DNA from: Gelidibacter salicanalis
GTDB lineage: Bacteria > Bacteroidota > Bacteroidia > Flavobacteriales > Flavobacteriaceae
DNA: 64,000 nucleotides
Direction of reading: 5' to 3'
NCBI RefSeq assembly: GCF_016469035.1
Contig: NZ_JAEHJZ010000049.1
Coordinates: forward strand, 1-64,000
The notes under the pieces were generated by a model. That model worked only from the letters and a program-made list of their open reading frames with translations. It searched no databases and was not told the DNA's origin. Of the stretch, positions 50,860 through 60,630 are shown one piece after another. Numbering within the stretch: the first letter of the stretch is position 1; each line of letters starts with the position of its first letter. The translations under genes were made by a program, and so were the position numbers.

Positions 50860-51495
50860 ATGGAAACAATAGAACTTCAAAACGAACAGATTATGAGTGC
50901 TTTGGATGTAAACAATGTGAAAGATTATTGTCTTGAGATTTTACGAAAAAGTAGGTGCAAAGCCTTACCGTTTCATGGGATTAAACATACCATAGAAGTT
51001 TTTGAGAACGTGATGTTAATGGGTGGTTATGAAAAACTAAATGAAGCAGAACAGGAGATATTGAAAATTGCGGCATTGTTCCATGATACAGGAATGTCTG
51101 AAACTTATATAGGTCATGAAAGTATAAGTGCTAATAATGCTAAATCATATTTACACGAAACCAACTATCCAAAGAAAAAGACGGAACACATCCTAAAGTG
51201 CATTCAAGCAACTAAAATGCCTCAAGATCCAAAAACACTTCTGCAATGTATTATCTGTGATGCCGATTTGTTTCATCTGGCAAGTACGAACTACATTTTT
51301 AAAAACGACCTGTTAAGAACTGAATGGGCAAATTATATGGATTTGGTATTTACGGATGAAGAATGGTATCAACTGAATTTGGAATTTCTGATGGAGCATA
51401 CATATCATACGGATTTTGGTAAAACCGTTCTGAAAGAAGGAAAGCAAAAAAATATTGCGCTTATGAAACGATTGAAGAATCAGGCTAACCAATAA
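50860..51495 (+). CDS. HD-domain phosphohydrolase
   Basis: A 211-residue cytoplasmic protein. The HD superfamily metal ligands are visible as GIKHTIEV (His), AALFHDTGMS (His-Asp) and ICDADLFHL (distal Asp). I use the ATG just after the PAP2 stop codon; the longer frame runs into that gene. HD proteins hydrolyse nucleotides, cyclic nucleotides or phosphate esters; the substrate here is unknown. It is the last gene of the regulated phosphatase cluster. Confidence 0.8.
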   Translation: METIELQNEQIMSALDVNNVKDYCLEILRKSRCKALPFHGIKHTIEVFENVMLMGGYEKLNEAEQEILKIAALFHDTGMSETYIGHESISANNAKSYLHETNYPKKKTEHILKCIQATKMPQDPKTLLQCIICDADLFHLASTNYIFKNDLLRTEWANYMDLVFTDEEWYQLNLEFLMEHTYHTDFGKTVLKEGKQKNIALMKRLKNQANQ

Positions 51496-51883
51496 ATGAT
51501 TTAATCATTTTTATCTTAGAGATGTGCTTTTGTTGTCCTTGCCGTTTTTGACACCCTTTATAACAATTGATTGATACGTGTTAGACCTTATTAATAAAAA
51601 TCTCCAGATCGCTATGCTTTACTGCGAAATCCTTTAAATTTATCTTTTATTATTTTTTAAACTTAAATTAATCATTTTCCAAAAAAGCTGTGTTCAATCA
51701 TGATGGGGTTTAGCGCCCTCTTTGATGTATCAGCAGAGTGGGTGGGGTACATTTATTCCTTCATCATATTGCGAAGAGTTTGAAGGGTAACGTTAATAAA
51801 ATATCAATCACCATGCAAAGAGTTTGTATGGATCTAAAATGTGCAATCGAACCTCCAGTAGGGTGTATCCTAATAAAAACGAA
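51496..51883. other. 388-bp intergenic region without a recognised gene
   Basis: AT-rich sequence between the HD-domain gene and the CDF transporter. No regulator box, palindrome or intact reading frame was seen. The CDF frame itself is open upstream of its ATG to 51824 but reads non-homologous residues there. Confidence 0.6.
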
Positions 51884-52759
51884 ATGAGTAACGAACAAAC
51901 TGCAATACGAACCACTTATTTCAGTATAATTGGAAATACTGTTTTAGCCCTGATAAAAGGTCTTGCAGGTTTTTTTGGAAACTCGTACGCTTTAATTGCA
52001 GATGCGATAGAATCTACGACGGATATATTGGCTTCATTATTAGTTTTATTGGGCTTTAAATATGCCAAACGACCTGCAGACGAAAACCATCCTTACGGAC
52101 ACGGGAAGATTGAACCCTTAATTACGTTTGGAGTTGTCGCATTTTTGGTAATCTCGGCTACAATAATCGCTTCAACGAGTATTGAAAATATTCAAACACC
52201 ACATCAGACCCCAAAATCTTGGACCCTGATTGTTTTAGGGTTGATAATTATATGGAAAGAGATCTCTTTTCAAGTGGTTATTCGGAAAAGCAGACAAACC
52301 AATAGCTCCTCACTTAAAGCGGATGCTTGGCATCACCGGAGCGATGCAATTACTTCTGTAATGGCTTTTATAGGAATCTCGATTGCCCTCATATTCGGAG
52401 AGGGATATGAAAATGCTGATGACTGGGCAGCGCTTTTTGCATCCGCCTTTATTTTATACAACAGCTATTTGATCTTAAGACCTGCATTGGGTGAAATTAT
52501 GGACGAACAGCTTTATGATGACCTAATACTGGAAATTAGAGCCAGGTCCATGGAAGTGCCGGGGGTTTTAGGAACGGAGAAGTGTTTGATACGGAAATCT
52601 GGAATGAAATTTCACGTTGATTTGCACGCCATTGTTAATGGAGAGATTCCTGTAAAAACGGGACATCATATATCACATAAGCTAAAAGACTATTTACAAA
52701 ATAAAATTCCGAATTTAGGGGAGGTGCTTATTCATATTGAGCCCAACAAATATGATTGA
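51884..52759 (+). CDS. cation diffusion facilitator family metal transporter
   Basis: A 291-residue CDF protein with six helices and a C-terminal cytoplasmic ferredoxin-like domain containing KFHVDLHAIV. The membrane metal site is made by ADAWHHRSDA in helix 5 (His and Asp four residues apart) and by ADAIESTTD in helix 2, where Glu takes the place usually held by His or Asp. The loop HPYGHGKIEP is the family signature. It exports zinc, iron, manganese or cobalt. The ATG at 51884 is chosen over an upstream start because the family consensus begins there. Confidence 0.88.
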   Translation: MSNEQTAIRTTYFSIIGNTVLALIKGLAGFFGNSYALIADAIESTTDILASLLVLLGFKYAKRPADENHPYGHGKIEPLITFGVVAFLVISATIIASTSIENIQTPHQTPKSWTLIVLGLIIIWKEISFQVVIRKSRQTNSSSLKADAWHHRSDAITSVMAFIGISIALIFGEGYENADDWAALFASAFILYNSYLILRPALGEIMDEQLYDDLILEIRARSMEVPGVLGTEKCLIRKSGMKFHVDLHAIVNGEIPVKTGHHISHKLKDYLQNKIPNLGEVLIHIEPNKYD

Positions 52760-52866
52760 TGATGAAGGGTTCATCTAATTTATGGGATTTAATTGAGCCT
52801 TTTGTAACAGATGAGGCTTGATTAAATAACTAAACTCGATTCTTTTTAAAATTTATAAATCAGATT

Positions 52867-53717
52867 ATGAAAATAGCAGTAACATCCGCAAGTGGACAGT
52901 TAGGGTCAACAATCGTAAAAGAGCTGATCAAAGAAATCGGCAAAGACAATGTCGTAGGCATAGCACGCACACCTGAAAACGCAAAGCATCTGGGCATTGA
53001 AATTAGAAAAGCAGACTATGATAATCGTCAAGATTTTGACAAAGCTTTACAAGATATTGATGCTGTTCTTTTGGTTTCGGGCATGGCTGAACCTCAAAAG
53101 AGAATTCAGCAGCACAGAAATGTTATTGAAGCTGCAAAAAGCAACGGCGTTAAAAAAATAGTTTATACCAGTATTGTTGGGGATGAAGAAAAAAATGCCT
53201 TTAGCCCTGTTGTGCAATCCAATCGCCAAACGGAAAAGGATGTGCAAAATTCAGGTCTCAATTGGTGCATTGGAAGAAACGGCATATACATTGAACCGGA
53301 TTTGGAGTATATAGATACGTATCTAAAAGAAGGCGAAATCAGAAATTGTGCAGGCGATGGAAAATGCACCTACACAAGTAGAGAAGAATTGGGAGTTGCT
53401 TACGCCAAAATACTAATAGAAGAAAAACATAATGGCCAAGTCTATAATCTTGTAGGCGACCCTATTCCCTAAACCCAACTTACAGAATATATCAACCAAG
53501 TCTATAACATCAGTCTTGTTTATAGTTCGATTTCAGTTGAACATTATGCCACAGAAAGAAAAAAGAATTGGGAGATTTTATGGAGACGATAATAGCGGGC
53601 TTCTACTAGGGGATTAAATCAGGTGCGAACGATGTCAATTCAGATTTTGATAGGGCTGCAGGAAGGCCACATAAATCGGCATTGGAAATAATTAAATATT
53701 TTAACAATAGGCACTAA
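52867..53717 (+). pseudogene. decayed NmrA/QorB-like NAD(P)H-dependent reductase gene
   Basis: The first 201 codons read as an NmrA-type Rossmann protein (ASGQLGSTIV dinucleotide motif; KKIVYTSIV). Translation stops at TAA 53470-53472 in the middle of the expected fold (PIP*TQLTEYIN). The same frame then continues with family-like sequence to a run of six A residues near 53558-53564, where one missing base shifts the frame. In the new frame ELGDFMETIIAGFY is followed by TAG (53607-53609) and then GIKSGANDVNSDF and AAGRPHKSALEII to a stop at 53715. Three independent lesions make this a clear pseudogene. Confidence 0.85.
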
Positions 53718-53823
53718 ATTTCGGCTTTGAAGCACCCACTAAATTTTGAAGAACTTAAAAACATTCATAATTAGCCCAAAATAATATCTAATAAAGAATT
53801 CAAATAACTATGTAGATACATAT

Positions 53824-54846
53824 TTAAACTTTATACGTAGAGTCTCTGATAATGAGATTGGTTTTAATTTCAATGGTTTTACTCGTTACGACGTTATTTG
53901 GTGTATCGATTTCTTCAATTAAATAATGTACTGCAGTTTTGCCAATGCGGTTACCAGGCTGGTCGATAGTGGTCAGTTGAGGCTCGATAATTGTTGAATT
54001 TGCATTATTGCTAAAACCTACAACGGCGATTTCTTCTGGAATTCTAACATTGAATTTTTTTAAAACCTTAATACAACCAATCGCAGCTGTGTCGGTTATG
54101 CAGAAAATGGCATCTGGGCGTTCTTTTAAGCTCAATAGAATATTGGTCATTCTTTTCCCTTCTTCCAAATTAATGTCTTCACAACTCAACACAATTTTTT
54201 CATCGAGAGGTATGTTGTGTTGCTTAAGAGCTTTTAAATATCCAGCAAACCGCTTTTCTGAATTATATGAAAACTCAAATTCCTTAATAATAGCAATTCG
54301 TTTCTTACCAATATTTATTAAATGTTCAACCGCATCAAACGCTGCTTCTTCATCATTGATGACTACCTGGGTACACGGAATTTTGCTGGAAACCTTATCA
54401 AATAAAATAAGTGGAATTCTATTTAATGTCCTTAAAACATTGTCAACATCCCGGGTCAGTTTTGAAAGGGAAAGCAAAATTCCATCGACTCCAAATTGAA
54501 TCATGGTATTTAACATCTCCGTTTGTTTTTCAATATCATTATTGGATTCAGAAATAATCACCCTATAACCTCGTGCCGCGGCTTCTTCAAGAATCCCTCT
54601 TATGATGGTGGTTGTATAATGATGTGTGACATTTGAAACCACAACGCCTATGATATTAGACCGATGTTGTCGAAATCCTTTTGCGAAAATATTTGGGATG
54701 TAATTCATTTCCTTGGCCAATTTTTTTACTTTTTCTTTAGTCTGGCTACTAATATCTTGATGGTCATTCAAAGCTCTAGAAACTGTTGAAATTGAAAGAT
54801 TTAGAGATTCAGCTATTTTTTTTAGGGTGGTGACATCTTTTTTCAT
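53824..54846 (-). CDS. LacI-family transcriptional repressor
   Basis: A 340-residue LacI/GalR regulator. The N-terminal helix-turn-helix reads TLKKIAESLNLSISTVSRAL with the hinge NYIPNIFAKGFRQ, and the sugar-binding core has VGFSNNANSTIIEPQLTTIDQP (partial motif). The ATG at 54846 is preferred; the frame extends to a TTG at 54864 that would lie inside the operator. It diverges from the TonB receptor gene across a perfect 12-bp palindrome, so it probably represses the receptor-hydrolase-symporter-kinase operon and itself. Confidence 0.9.
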   Translation of the reverse strand: MKKDVTTLKKIAESLNLSISTVSRALNDHQDISSQTKEKVKKLAKEMNYIPNIFAKGFRQHRSNIIGVVVSNVTHHYTTTIIRGILEEAAARGYRVIISESNNDIEKQTEMLNTMIQFGVDGILLSLSKLTRDVDNVLRTLNRIPLILFDKVSSKIPCTQVVINDEEAAFDAVEHLINIGKKRIAIIKEFEFSYNSEKRFAGYLKALKQHNIPLDEKIVLSCEDINLEEGKRMTNILLSLKERPDAIFCITDTAAIGCIKVLKKFNVRIPEEIAVVGFSNNANSTIIEPQLTTIDQPGNRIGKTAVHYLIEEIDTPNNVVTSKTIEIKTNLIIRDSTYKV

Positions 54847-54860
54847 ACTTAACTTAAATT

Positions 54861-54884
54861 GCAAACGTTACCGCAAACGTTTGC
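54861..54884. promoter_or_regulatory. LacI-type operator between the repressor and the TonB receptor
   Basis: GCAAACGTTTGC (54873-54884) is a perfect palindrome with the central CG step of LacI-family operators, and a second half-site GCAAACGTT starts at 54861. It lies 15-38 bp upstream of the repressor ATG and about 80 bp before the receptor ATG. Confidence 0.82.
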
Positions 54885-54964
54885 GTACAAATATCCTAAA
54901 ATTTAAGCATATTTACTGCATACTTATTACTTAATTGGTCAAAAGTTAACTAATTCTTAATATT

Positions 54965-57559
54965 ATGAAACAAATTATCTTAATGCTTATTAGTGTATTT
55001 AGCGTTTCTGCAATTTTTGCACAAACCGAAATATCAGGGACGGTAAAGGACAATGCAGGTGTACCTATAGCAGGAGCAAATGTCCTAATAATGGGGAGCG
55101 CCGAAGGTGCTAATTCAGATTTTGATGGCAATTTTAGTTTTACATCAGAGCTTGAAGGAGAGCAAATCCTACAAATATCTTATGTAGGATATGAAACTCG
55201 TACTCAAAAAATTATTTTAAGTGGAACTAAAATTGTCTTACAGATTACTTTAAAGGAAGGTGGAAACACTTTAGATGAAGTTGTCTTAACTGCAACATCT
55301 TCCACACGTTCTCAAAAAGAGACACCACTTTCAATTACTTCTATTGGAGCAAAACAGTTATCACAAACAAATACCAGTAGTCAAGCAGATATTTTGATGA
55401 GTGTTCCTGGTATTACTGCCGAAGGTGGTGGTGGCGAGGTGGCCTCAAATATATTTGTTAGAGGATTGCCTTCAGGTGGCCAATATCAGTTTAATCCACT
55501 ACAGATTGACGGAATGCCTGTTTTAGCAACATTTGGTTTAAACTCGTCTGCACATGATGTATATTTTAGAAACGATTTAGGAATTAAAAGTTTAGAATTT
55601 GTTAGAGGAGGTTCTTCAATATTGTACGGTGTGGGTTCAGTTGCCGGTATTATTAACTATACCAGTGTTACAGGAAACAGTCAACCAAAAAACATCATAA
55701 AAACTGAAGTAGCTTCCAATTCAAGATATAAAGCAGATTTTTTGACTAGTGGACCTTTGGGAGGCGAAAACTCCAATACGTTTTATGCGCTATCTGGTTT
55801 TTATAGATATGATGATGGCCCAATTAAAACGGGACTACCAACAGAAGGCTTTCAGTTGCGAGGTAACATAAAACAAGTGACCAAAAATGGCACAATAACT
55901 ATGTCTGGACAATTTATTGATGATAATGTCCAATTCTTTTTACCCTATCCGTTAAAAGGGGGTTCGAGAGATCGTCCTACGGGAAATGATGGCGAAACCA
56001 TCTATACCCTACAAACTTCAGCAGCATCTGATATTTCATATAAAACACCAAATGGCATCTATCAGTCTTCAATTGAGGATGGCGTGGCAACGAAAGGGGG
56101 TTACTTTTTAACAAATTTCAAGCACAATTTTGCTGATGATCTAAAACTCGATGCTAAACTAAGGTACTCAAGATATCAGCACCAATTTAATTTGTTTTTG
56201 GATGGCAGCGGTGTTTCTGGAGCAAAAGTGGTAGAAAGCCAACAGGAATATTTAGACGCCAGAGCGTTAACTTCAGGGGACTTTACATTACTGAATGGTC
56301 AACCATTACCTGCAAATGCACTAGTATTTGAAAACAGGATTTTGGACAGAAATAGACCCTTGCAAGAGTTGGTTGCGGATATTAAAATGACCAAAATAAA
56401 GAATGCCCATACCATTACATTAGGAACATTCATGTCCAGATCAAGTGCAGGAGATTTTAATGTGGTTACTAATTATTTAAGTGAATACAATGATAATCCT
56501 GATTTAGTAGAAGTTTCAGGATATTCCAAAAATGGGGTTACCAATAGAGGGACAAGCTATTCAAACAAGAATATATCGAGTAACAAAATTGCCTTATTCT
56601 TAACCGATGAGATCAAACTTGATCGTTGGAATCTTGATGTAGGCGTACGTTATGAAAGGGCTTCTGGTGATATAGAAGTTGAAGGGTCCGAATCCTATTT
56701 AGTTGATAATATAGGAATTGCAAATTTGGATAATGTAAGATGGGGAAATGGAAGCTGGACTAGAGGCCACGTTTCTGCAACTGGCTTTGCCTTTGCAGCC
56801 GCTGCTCTTTATAAAGTAAATGATAACTTGAGTGCTTACGGAAACTTTTCAAGAGGTTATTTTTTTCCAGAATTAAGAAGTGTAAAGTTTGATGGTTTAG
56901 GAAATCCAAATGCCTATGATACAGAGAAAATAAACCAGTTTGAAGCAGGTGTTAAGTATGGTCAAGGTAAATTTTCTGGAACAGCAGCCGTCTATGGGGT
57001 TACACTTAATGATAGAAGAAACGTAACCTTCATTAATGCTCCTGGTGGTGGTTTTATTGAAGAAGTAGATATTCAAAACACAAAAACTATAGGTATTGAA
57101 ACTACTTGGAAATATAAGTTTGCAGAAAACTTTGCCTTACAAGGTTCATTGACCTATCAAGACCATGAGATTACGAAATCTGACAGCAATCCGGATTTTG
57201 AGGGTAATGAGTTGGGAAGACAGCCTAAAATTTTGGGAAATTTAGGGCTTGATTTTGACAACTCTACTTTTGATGGAAGCTTTGTTTATAATTACACTGG
57301 AAAGAAATTCACTAATGATTCAAACAGTATTGAATTGGATGCCATTGGGATTGCAAATTTAAATCTTGGGTATACATTTCTAGTAGCAGAGACTGGAGAA
57401 ACGTTGAGATTGGGAGCCCAAGTTTACAATTTATTTAATTCAGAAGGCATCACGGAAGGATCTCCAAGACTTAACAATAGCCAGACAGAGGAAGAATATT
57501 TTGTTGGACGACCTATTCTTCCTACGCGAGTATTCCTAAATGCAACTTTTAATTTTTAA
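54965..57559 (+). CDS. TonB-dependent receptor with carboxypeptidase-like N-terminal domain
   Basis: An 864-residue outer-membrane receptor. Signal peptide (ending SAIFAQ), a CarboxypepD_reg-like beta-sandwich (ISGTVKDNAGVPIAGANV), then the plug domain (SQADILMSVPGI, IFVRGLPSG, EFVRGGSSILYG) and a 22-strand barrel ending in VFLNATFNF. It is not followed by a SusD-like gene, so it is not a classical SusCD pair; such receptors import small ligands. The following hydrolase, symporter and glycerate kinase suggest a glycosylated glycerate as ligand. A hairpin after the stop may reduce read-through into the next gene. Confidence 0.92.
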   Translation: MKQIILMLISVFSVSAIFAQTEISGTVKDNAGVPIAGANVLIMGSAEGANSDFDGNFSFTSELEGEQILQISYVGYETRTQKIILSGTKIVLQITLKEGGNTLDEVVLTATSSTRSQKETPLSITSIGAKQLSQTNTSSQADILMSVPGITAEGGGGEVASNIFVRGLPSGGQYQFNPLQIDGMPVLATFGLNSSAHDVYFRNDLGIKSLEFVRGGSSILYGVGSVAGIINYTSVTGNSQPKNIIKTEVASNSRYKADFLTSGPLGGENSNTFYALSGFYRYDDGPIKTGLPTEGFQLRGNIKQVTKNGTITMSGQFIDDNVQFFLPYPLKGGSRDRPTGNDGETIYTLQTSAASDISYKTPNGIYQSSIEDGVATKGGYFLTNFKHNFADDLKLDAKLRYSRYQHQFNLFLDGSGVSGAKVVESQQEYLDARALTSGDFTLLNGQPLPANALVFENRILDRNRPLQELVADIKMTKIKNAHTITLGTFMSRSSAGDFNVVTNYLSEYNDNPDLVEVSGYSKNGVTNRGTSYSNKNISSNKIALFLTDEIKLDRWNLDVGVRYERASGDIEVEGSESYLVDNIGIANLDNVRWGNGSWTRGHVSATGFAFAAAALYKVNDNLSAYGNFSRGYFFPELRSVKFDGLGNPNAYDTEKINQFEAGVKYGQGKFSGTAAVYGVTLNDRRNVTFINAPGGGFIEEVDIQNTKTIGIETTWKYKFAENFALQGSLTYQDHEITKSDSNPDFEGNELGRQPKILGNLGLDFDNSTFDGSFVYNYTGKKFTNDSNSIELDAIGIANLNLGYTFLVAETGETLRLGAQVYNLFNSEGITEGSPRLNNSQTEEEYFVGRPILPTRVFLNATFNF

Positions 57560-57584
57560 GTGTTTTTATAGTTGATTAGCAATT

Positions 57585-57622
57585 AAACTCATCACTCACA
57601 ACAGAGCATGACTGGTGAGTTT
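57585..57622 (+). terminator. hairpin between the TonB receptor and the glycoside hydrolase
   Basis: Arms AAACTCATCA and TGGTGAGTTT (one mismatch) with an 18-base loop are followed by a T-containing run. It could act as a partial terminator or mRNA-stabilising stem, giving more receptor than enzyme. Confidence 0.55.
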
Positions 57623-57640
57623 TATATAAAATTTTTATAG

Positions 57641-58951
57641 ATGGAAAAATTACAAAATAAAGCAAAAAGCGTTTTAAATAAAAACTGGAAAGATGGCTTC
57701 AGTGTGCCCTGCGCGAATTTATATCCCTTTCAATGGTTTTGGGATTCAGGTTTTATAGCCATCGGTTTTGCGCATTTTGATATGCCTAAAGCTGAAAAAG
57801 AAATAGAAACACTGTTGGATTCTCAATGGGATAACGGATTTATTCCACACATTATATTTCATACCGAGACTGATTCGTATTTCCCTGGTCCCGATTTTCA
57901 TCAGTCGGATTTGAGTTCGCAAGCTTCTAAAAAATACAAATCTACAGGTATGACACAACCTCCTGTTACAGGTTTTGTGTTGCAGGATATGTATAGGATA
58001 AGTAAAGATAAAAAAGCAACTTTAAAATTTATAGAAGGAGTTATTGATAAGGTTTACTTTAACCATAAATATTTCTATGAAAATAGGGATCCAAAAAATG
58101 AAGGGCTCGTTTATATTTACCATAACTGGGAATCTGGCACAGACAATTCACCTATTTGGGATGATATTTGGTCGACCATGGATCCACCAGAATACAGTTT
58201 TGTTAGAAGAGATACGTCACATGTTGATGCTTCACAACGACCTTCAAAAAGAGAATACGATCACTACTTACACATTATAGATATTGCTAAGGCACATCAG
58301 TATCGGGACGAAAAAATAGCGGAATTGTCGCCTTTTTTGGTACAAGACCCACTTTTTAATACCATGCTGATAAAATCCAATCAAAGTTTGATAGATTTAT
58401 ATCAACTTATTGGTAATAATGAAGATAAAATCCAGCAACTTAAAGAGTGGCAGGATAAAGCTATTAAGAGTTTTAACGAAAAATTGTTTGATAAGGATTT
58501 AGGTGTTTATATTCATTATGACTTAAGAAATGAAAAACCATTAAGACACATTTCGTCATCATCATTTTCACCGTTGTTTGCCAACATTCCTAGTAAAGAA
58601 CAAGCGGCATCCTTGGTTAATGTCATGATGGAAAAATTCGGGAATGACGATCAATATCTTTGTGCATCTTTTGACCCGACAAGTGAACGCTTCAATCCAA
58701 AAAAGTATTGGCGTGGTCCAGTTTGGGTGAACCTTAACTGGATACTTTATTATGGTTTAAAAAATTATGGATATGTTGATATTGCACAACGTGTAAAAAA
58801 AGACACTATTGAAATCATTGAAAAAGCAGGTTTTTATGAGTATTTCGACTCTCGAAAAGAGGAGTACAAAAATGGAAATACAGGTTATGGAGGCAATGAT
58901 TTCTCATGGAGTGCTGCATTATTGATTGATATGTTGCAAGACAACCACTAA
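57641..58951 (+). CDS. GH63-like mannosylglycerate/glucosylglycerate hydrolase
   Basis: A 436-residue (alpha/alpha)6-barrel enzyme without a signal peptide, so cytoplasmic. Family motifs are PFQWFWDSGF (residues 29-38), HNWESGTDNSPIWDD (161-175; Asp168 is the likely acid), YWRGPVWVNLNW and FYEYFDSR (Glu400 is the likely base) with GGNDFSWSAAL at the end. These match the bacterial GH63 hydrolases that cleave alpha-mannosylglycerate or alpha-glucosylglycerate to a sugar and glycerate. The adjacent glycerate kinase supports that reaction. Trehalase-like or other GH63/GH37 activity is the alternative. Confidence 0.8.
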   Translation: MEKLQNKAKSVLNKNWKDGFSVPCANLYPFQWFWDSGFIAIGFAHFDMPKAEKEIETLLDSQWDNGFIPHIIFHTETDSYFPGPDFHQSDLSSQASKKYKSTGMTQPPVTGFVLQDMYRISKDKKATLKFIEGVIDKVYFNHKYFYENRDPKNEGLVYIYHNWESGTDNSPIWDDIWSTMDPPEYSFVRRDTSHVDASQRPSKREYDHYLHIIDIAKAHQYRDEKIAELSPFLVQDPLFNTMLIKSNQSLIDLYQLIGNNEDKIQQLKEWQDKAIKSFNEKLFDKDLGVYIHYDLRNEKPLRHISSSSFSPLFANIPSKEQAASLVNVMMEKFGNDDQYLCASFDPTSERFNPKKYWRGPVWVNLNWILYYGLKNYGYVDIAQRVKKDTIEIIEKAGFYEYFDSRKEEYKNGNTGYGGNDFSWSAALLIDMLQDNH

Positions 58952-58963
58952 AACTTATAAATT

Positions 58964-60610
58964 ATGAATTGGCTTGACTATAGTATTGTAATTCTTTATA
59001 TCGGGTTCTTTTTGGGAATGGGCTTTTTCTTTAAAGACAACAAAGATTCCAAAGATTATTTTTTAGGCGGAAAAAGCATGAGTTGGTTTCCGTTAAGCCT
59101 TTCTACTATGGCTACCCAATTGTCGGCCATCAGTTTTATTTCAGCACCCGCGTTTGTTGGCCTTAAAGTGGGAGGAGGCATGAAATGGCTCAGCTTTGAG
59201 TTTGCTGTTCCGTTAGCGATGATTTTTATCATGATTGTCATCATTCCGCCCTTATTCAAGTCGGGTGTCGTGAGTATTTATGAGTTTGTAGAAAAACGCT
59301 TTCACGCTTCCACGCGTTTGGTGTTAAGCATAGTTTTTCAAATAAGTCGTGCGTTGGCTACGGGAGTGATGGTATATGCAGTTGCTATTATTCTCCAGGC
59401 CGTTTTAGATATCGATTTTGTTTATACCATTTTGATTATCTCTATTATAACAATCGTTTATTCTTGGCAAGGAGGAATGAAAGCTGTTGTTTATGGAGAT
59501 GCCATTCAGATGATTGTACTTTTTGCAGGCCTGATTATTTGTTTGTATTATGGATGGAATTTGTTGCAAGAACACGGTGGGTTGCCACAAGGTTTTGACC
59601 CGGAACGTTTAAAAGTGATAGATTATAATTTAGGAATTGGTGAAGGCAACGAATATGGCATATTACCTATGCTTTTGGGTGGTTTGTTTTTATATGCTTC
59701 CTACTATGGCTGCGACCAAACCCAAGCACAACGCATGTTATCTGCTAAAAACGAAAAAACCATCCGTCAATTATTATTGGCAAACGGATTACTTCGTTTC
59801 CCAGTGGTATTGATTTACTGTACTATGGGACTGGTTATTGGTGGCTTGGTTTCCATTGCGCCAGATTTTTTAAATGAAATTTCACTGACCACACAAAAAT
59901 ATTTTCCTGAAGAGTATGCAATAACAGGGATGAAAGTAGATTTAATGTTGCCGGTTTTCATCATAAAATATTTACCTCACGGACTGATAGGAATTTTAAT
60001 GGTTGGTATTCTTTCGGCAGCCATGTCGTCGTTGAGCTCCACCGTAAATTCGCTGTCAGCAGTCACTGTTGAAGACATCTTTAACAGAGGAAAAGTAAAG
60101 TTGAGCAACAAGAAATACATGTTTATTTCAAAAGGTTCCGTAGTATTTTGGGGCGTTGTTTGTATAGCGAGTGCGTTTTTATTTGGTGGCAGTAAGAGTG
60201 CAGTTATTGAAATCATAAACGCGGTGAGTTCGGTATTTTACGGTCCTGTATTGGTGACCTTTGTTCTTGCTTTCTTTTCAAAAAAAGTCAATCATATTGG
60301 GATGAATGCTGGTATCATTTCGGCTGTAGTTGTTAATCTGATTTTGTCCAAAACCATGCAACAAATATTCAATATAGATTTGGGGATTCACATTTTTTGG
60401 ATATGGTTAAATGTTACCGGAGTGATTATCTCGTTGGTTGTGGCCTATGTGGTAAGTGCTTTTACCAAAAATGTTGAAGTAAAAGAGATTTCTAATTTTA
60501 ATGTCGCCATTAAGAAAGAAGATTTTATGGTAAAAGAAGTCTATATTTTGGTGGTCTTTTTTATAGCTATTCTGATATTCAGTTATTTCATACCAACTAT
60601 TTTTAGTTAA
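58964..60610 (+). CDS. sodium:solute symporter (SSS family)
   Basis: A 548-residue symporter with about 13-14 helices. SSS features include the N-terminal DNKDSKDYFLGGKSMSW, ATQLSAISFISAPAF and GILSAAMSSLSSTVNSLS, the last lining the sodium site. It is encoded 12 bp after the hydrolase and 20 bp before the glycerate kinase, so it most likely brings the glycosylglycerate from the periplasm into the cytoplasm. Transport of mannose or glucose instead is possible if some hydrolysis occurs outside. Confidence 0.88.
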   Translation: MNWLDYSIVILYIGFFLGMGFFFKDNKDSKDYFLGGKSMSWFPLSLSTMATQLSAISFISAPAFVGLKVGGGMKWLSFEFAVPLAMIFIMIVIIPPLFKSGVVSIYEFVEKRFHASTRLVLSIVFQISRALATGVMVYAVAIILQAVLDIDFVYTILIISIITIVYSWQGGMKAVVYGDAIQMIVLFAGLIICLYYGWNLLQEHGGLPQGFDPERLKVIDYNLGIGEGNEYGILPMLLGGLFLYASYYGCDQTQAQRMLSAKNEKTIRQLLLANGLLRFPVVLIYCTMGLVIGGLVSIAPDFLNEISLTTQKYFPEEYAITGMKVDLMLPVFIIKYLPHGLIGILMVGILSAAMSSLSSTVNSLSAVTVEDIFNRGKVKLSNKKYMFISKGSVVFWGVVCIASAFLFGGSKSAVIEIINAVSSVFYGPVLVTFVLAFFSKKVNHIGMNAGIISAVVVNLILSKTMQQIFNIDLGIHIFWIWLNVTGVIISLVVAYVVSAFTKNVEVKEISNFNVAIKKEDFMVKEVYILVVFFIAILIFSYFIPTIFS

Positions 60611-60630
60611 ATATCTAATTCAATTTAAAA

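Noticed and set aside
51824-51883. Twenty extra N-terminal residues for the CDF transporter
   Set aside because: They are unlike the family and the ATG at 51884 starts the conserved part.
54008-54499. A 163-codon plus-strand frame inside the LacI-family gene
   Set aside because: It is antisense to a well-conserved repressor core, with no signal or motif.
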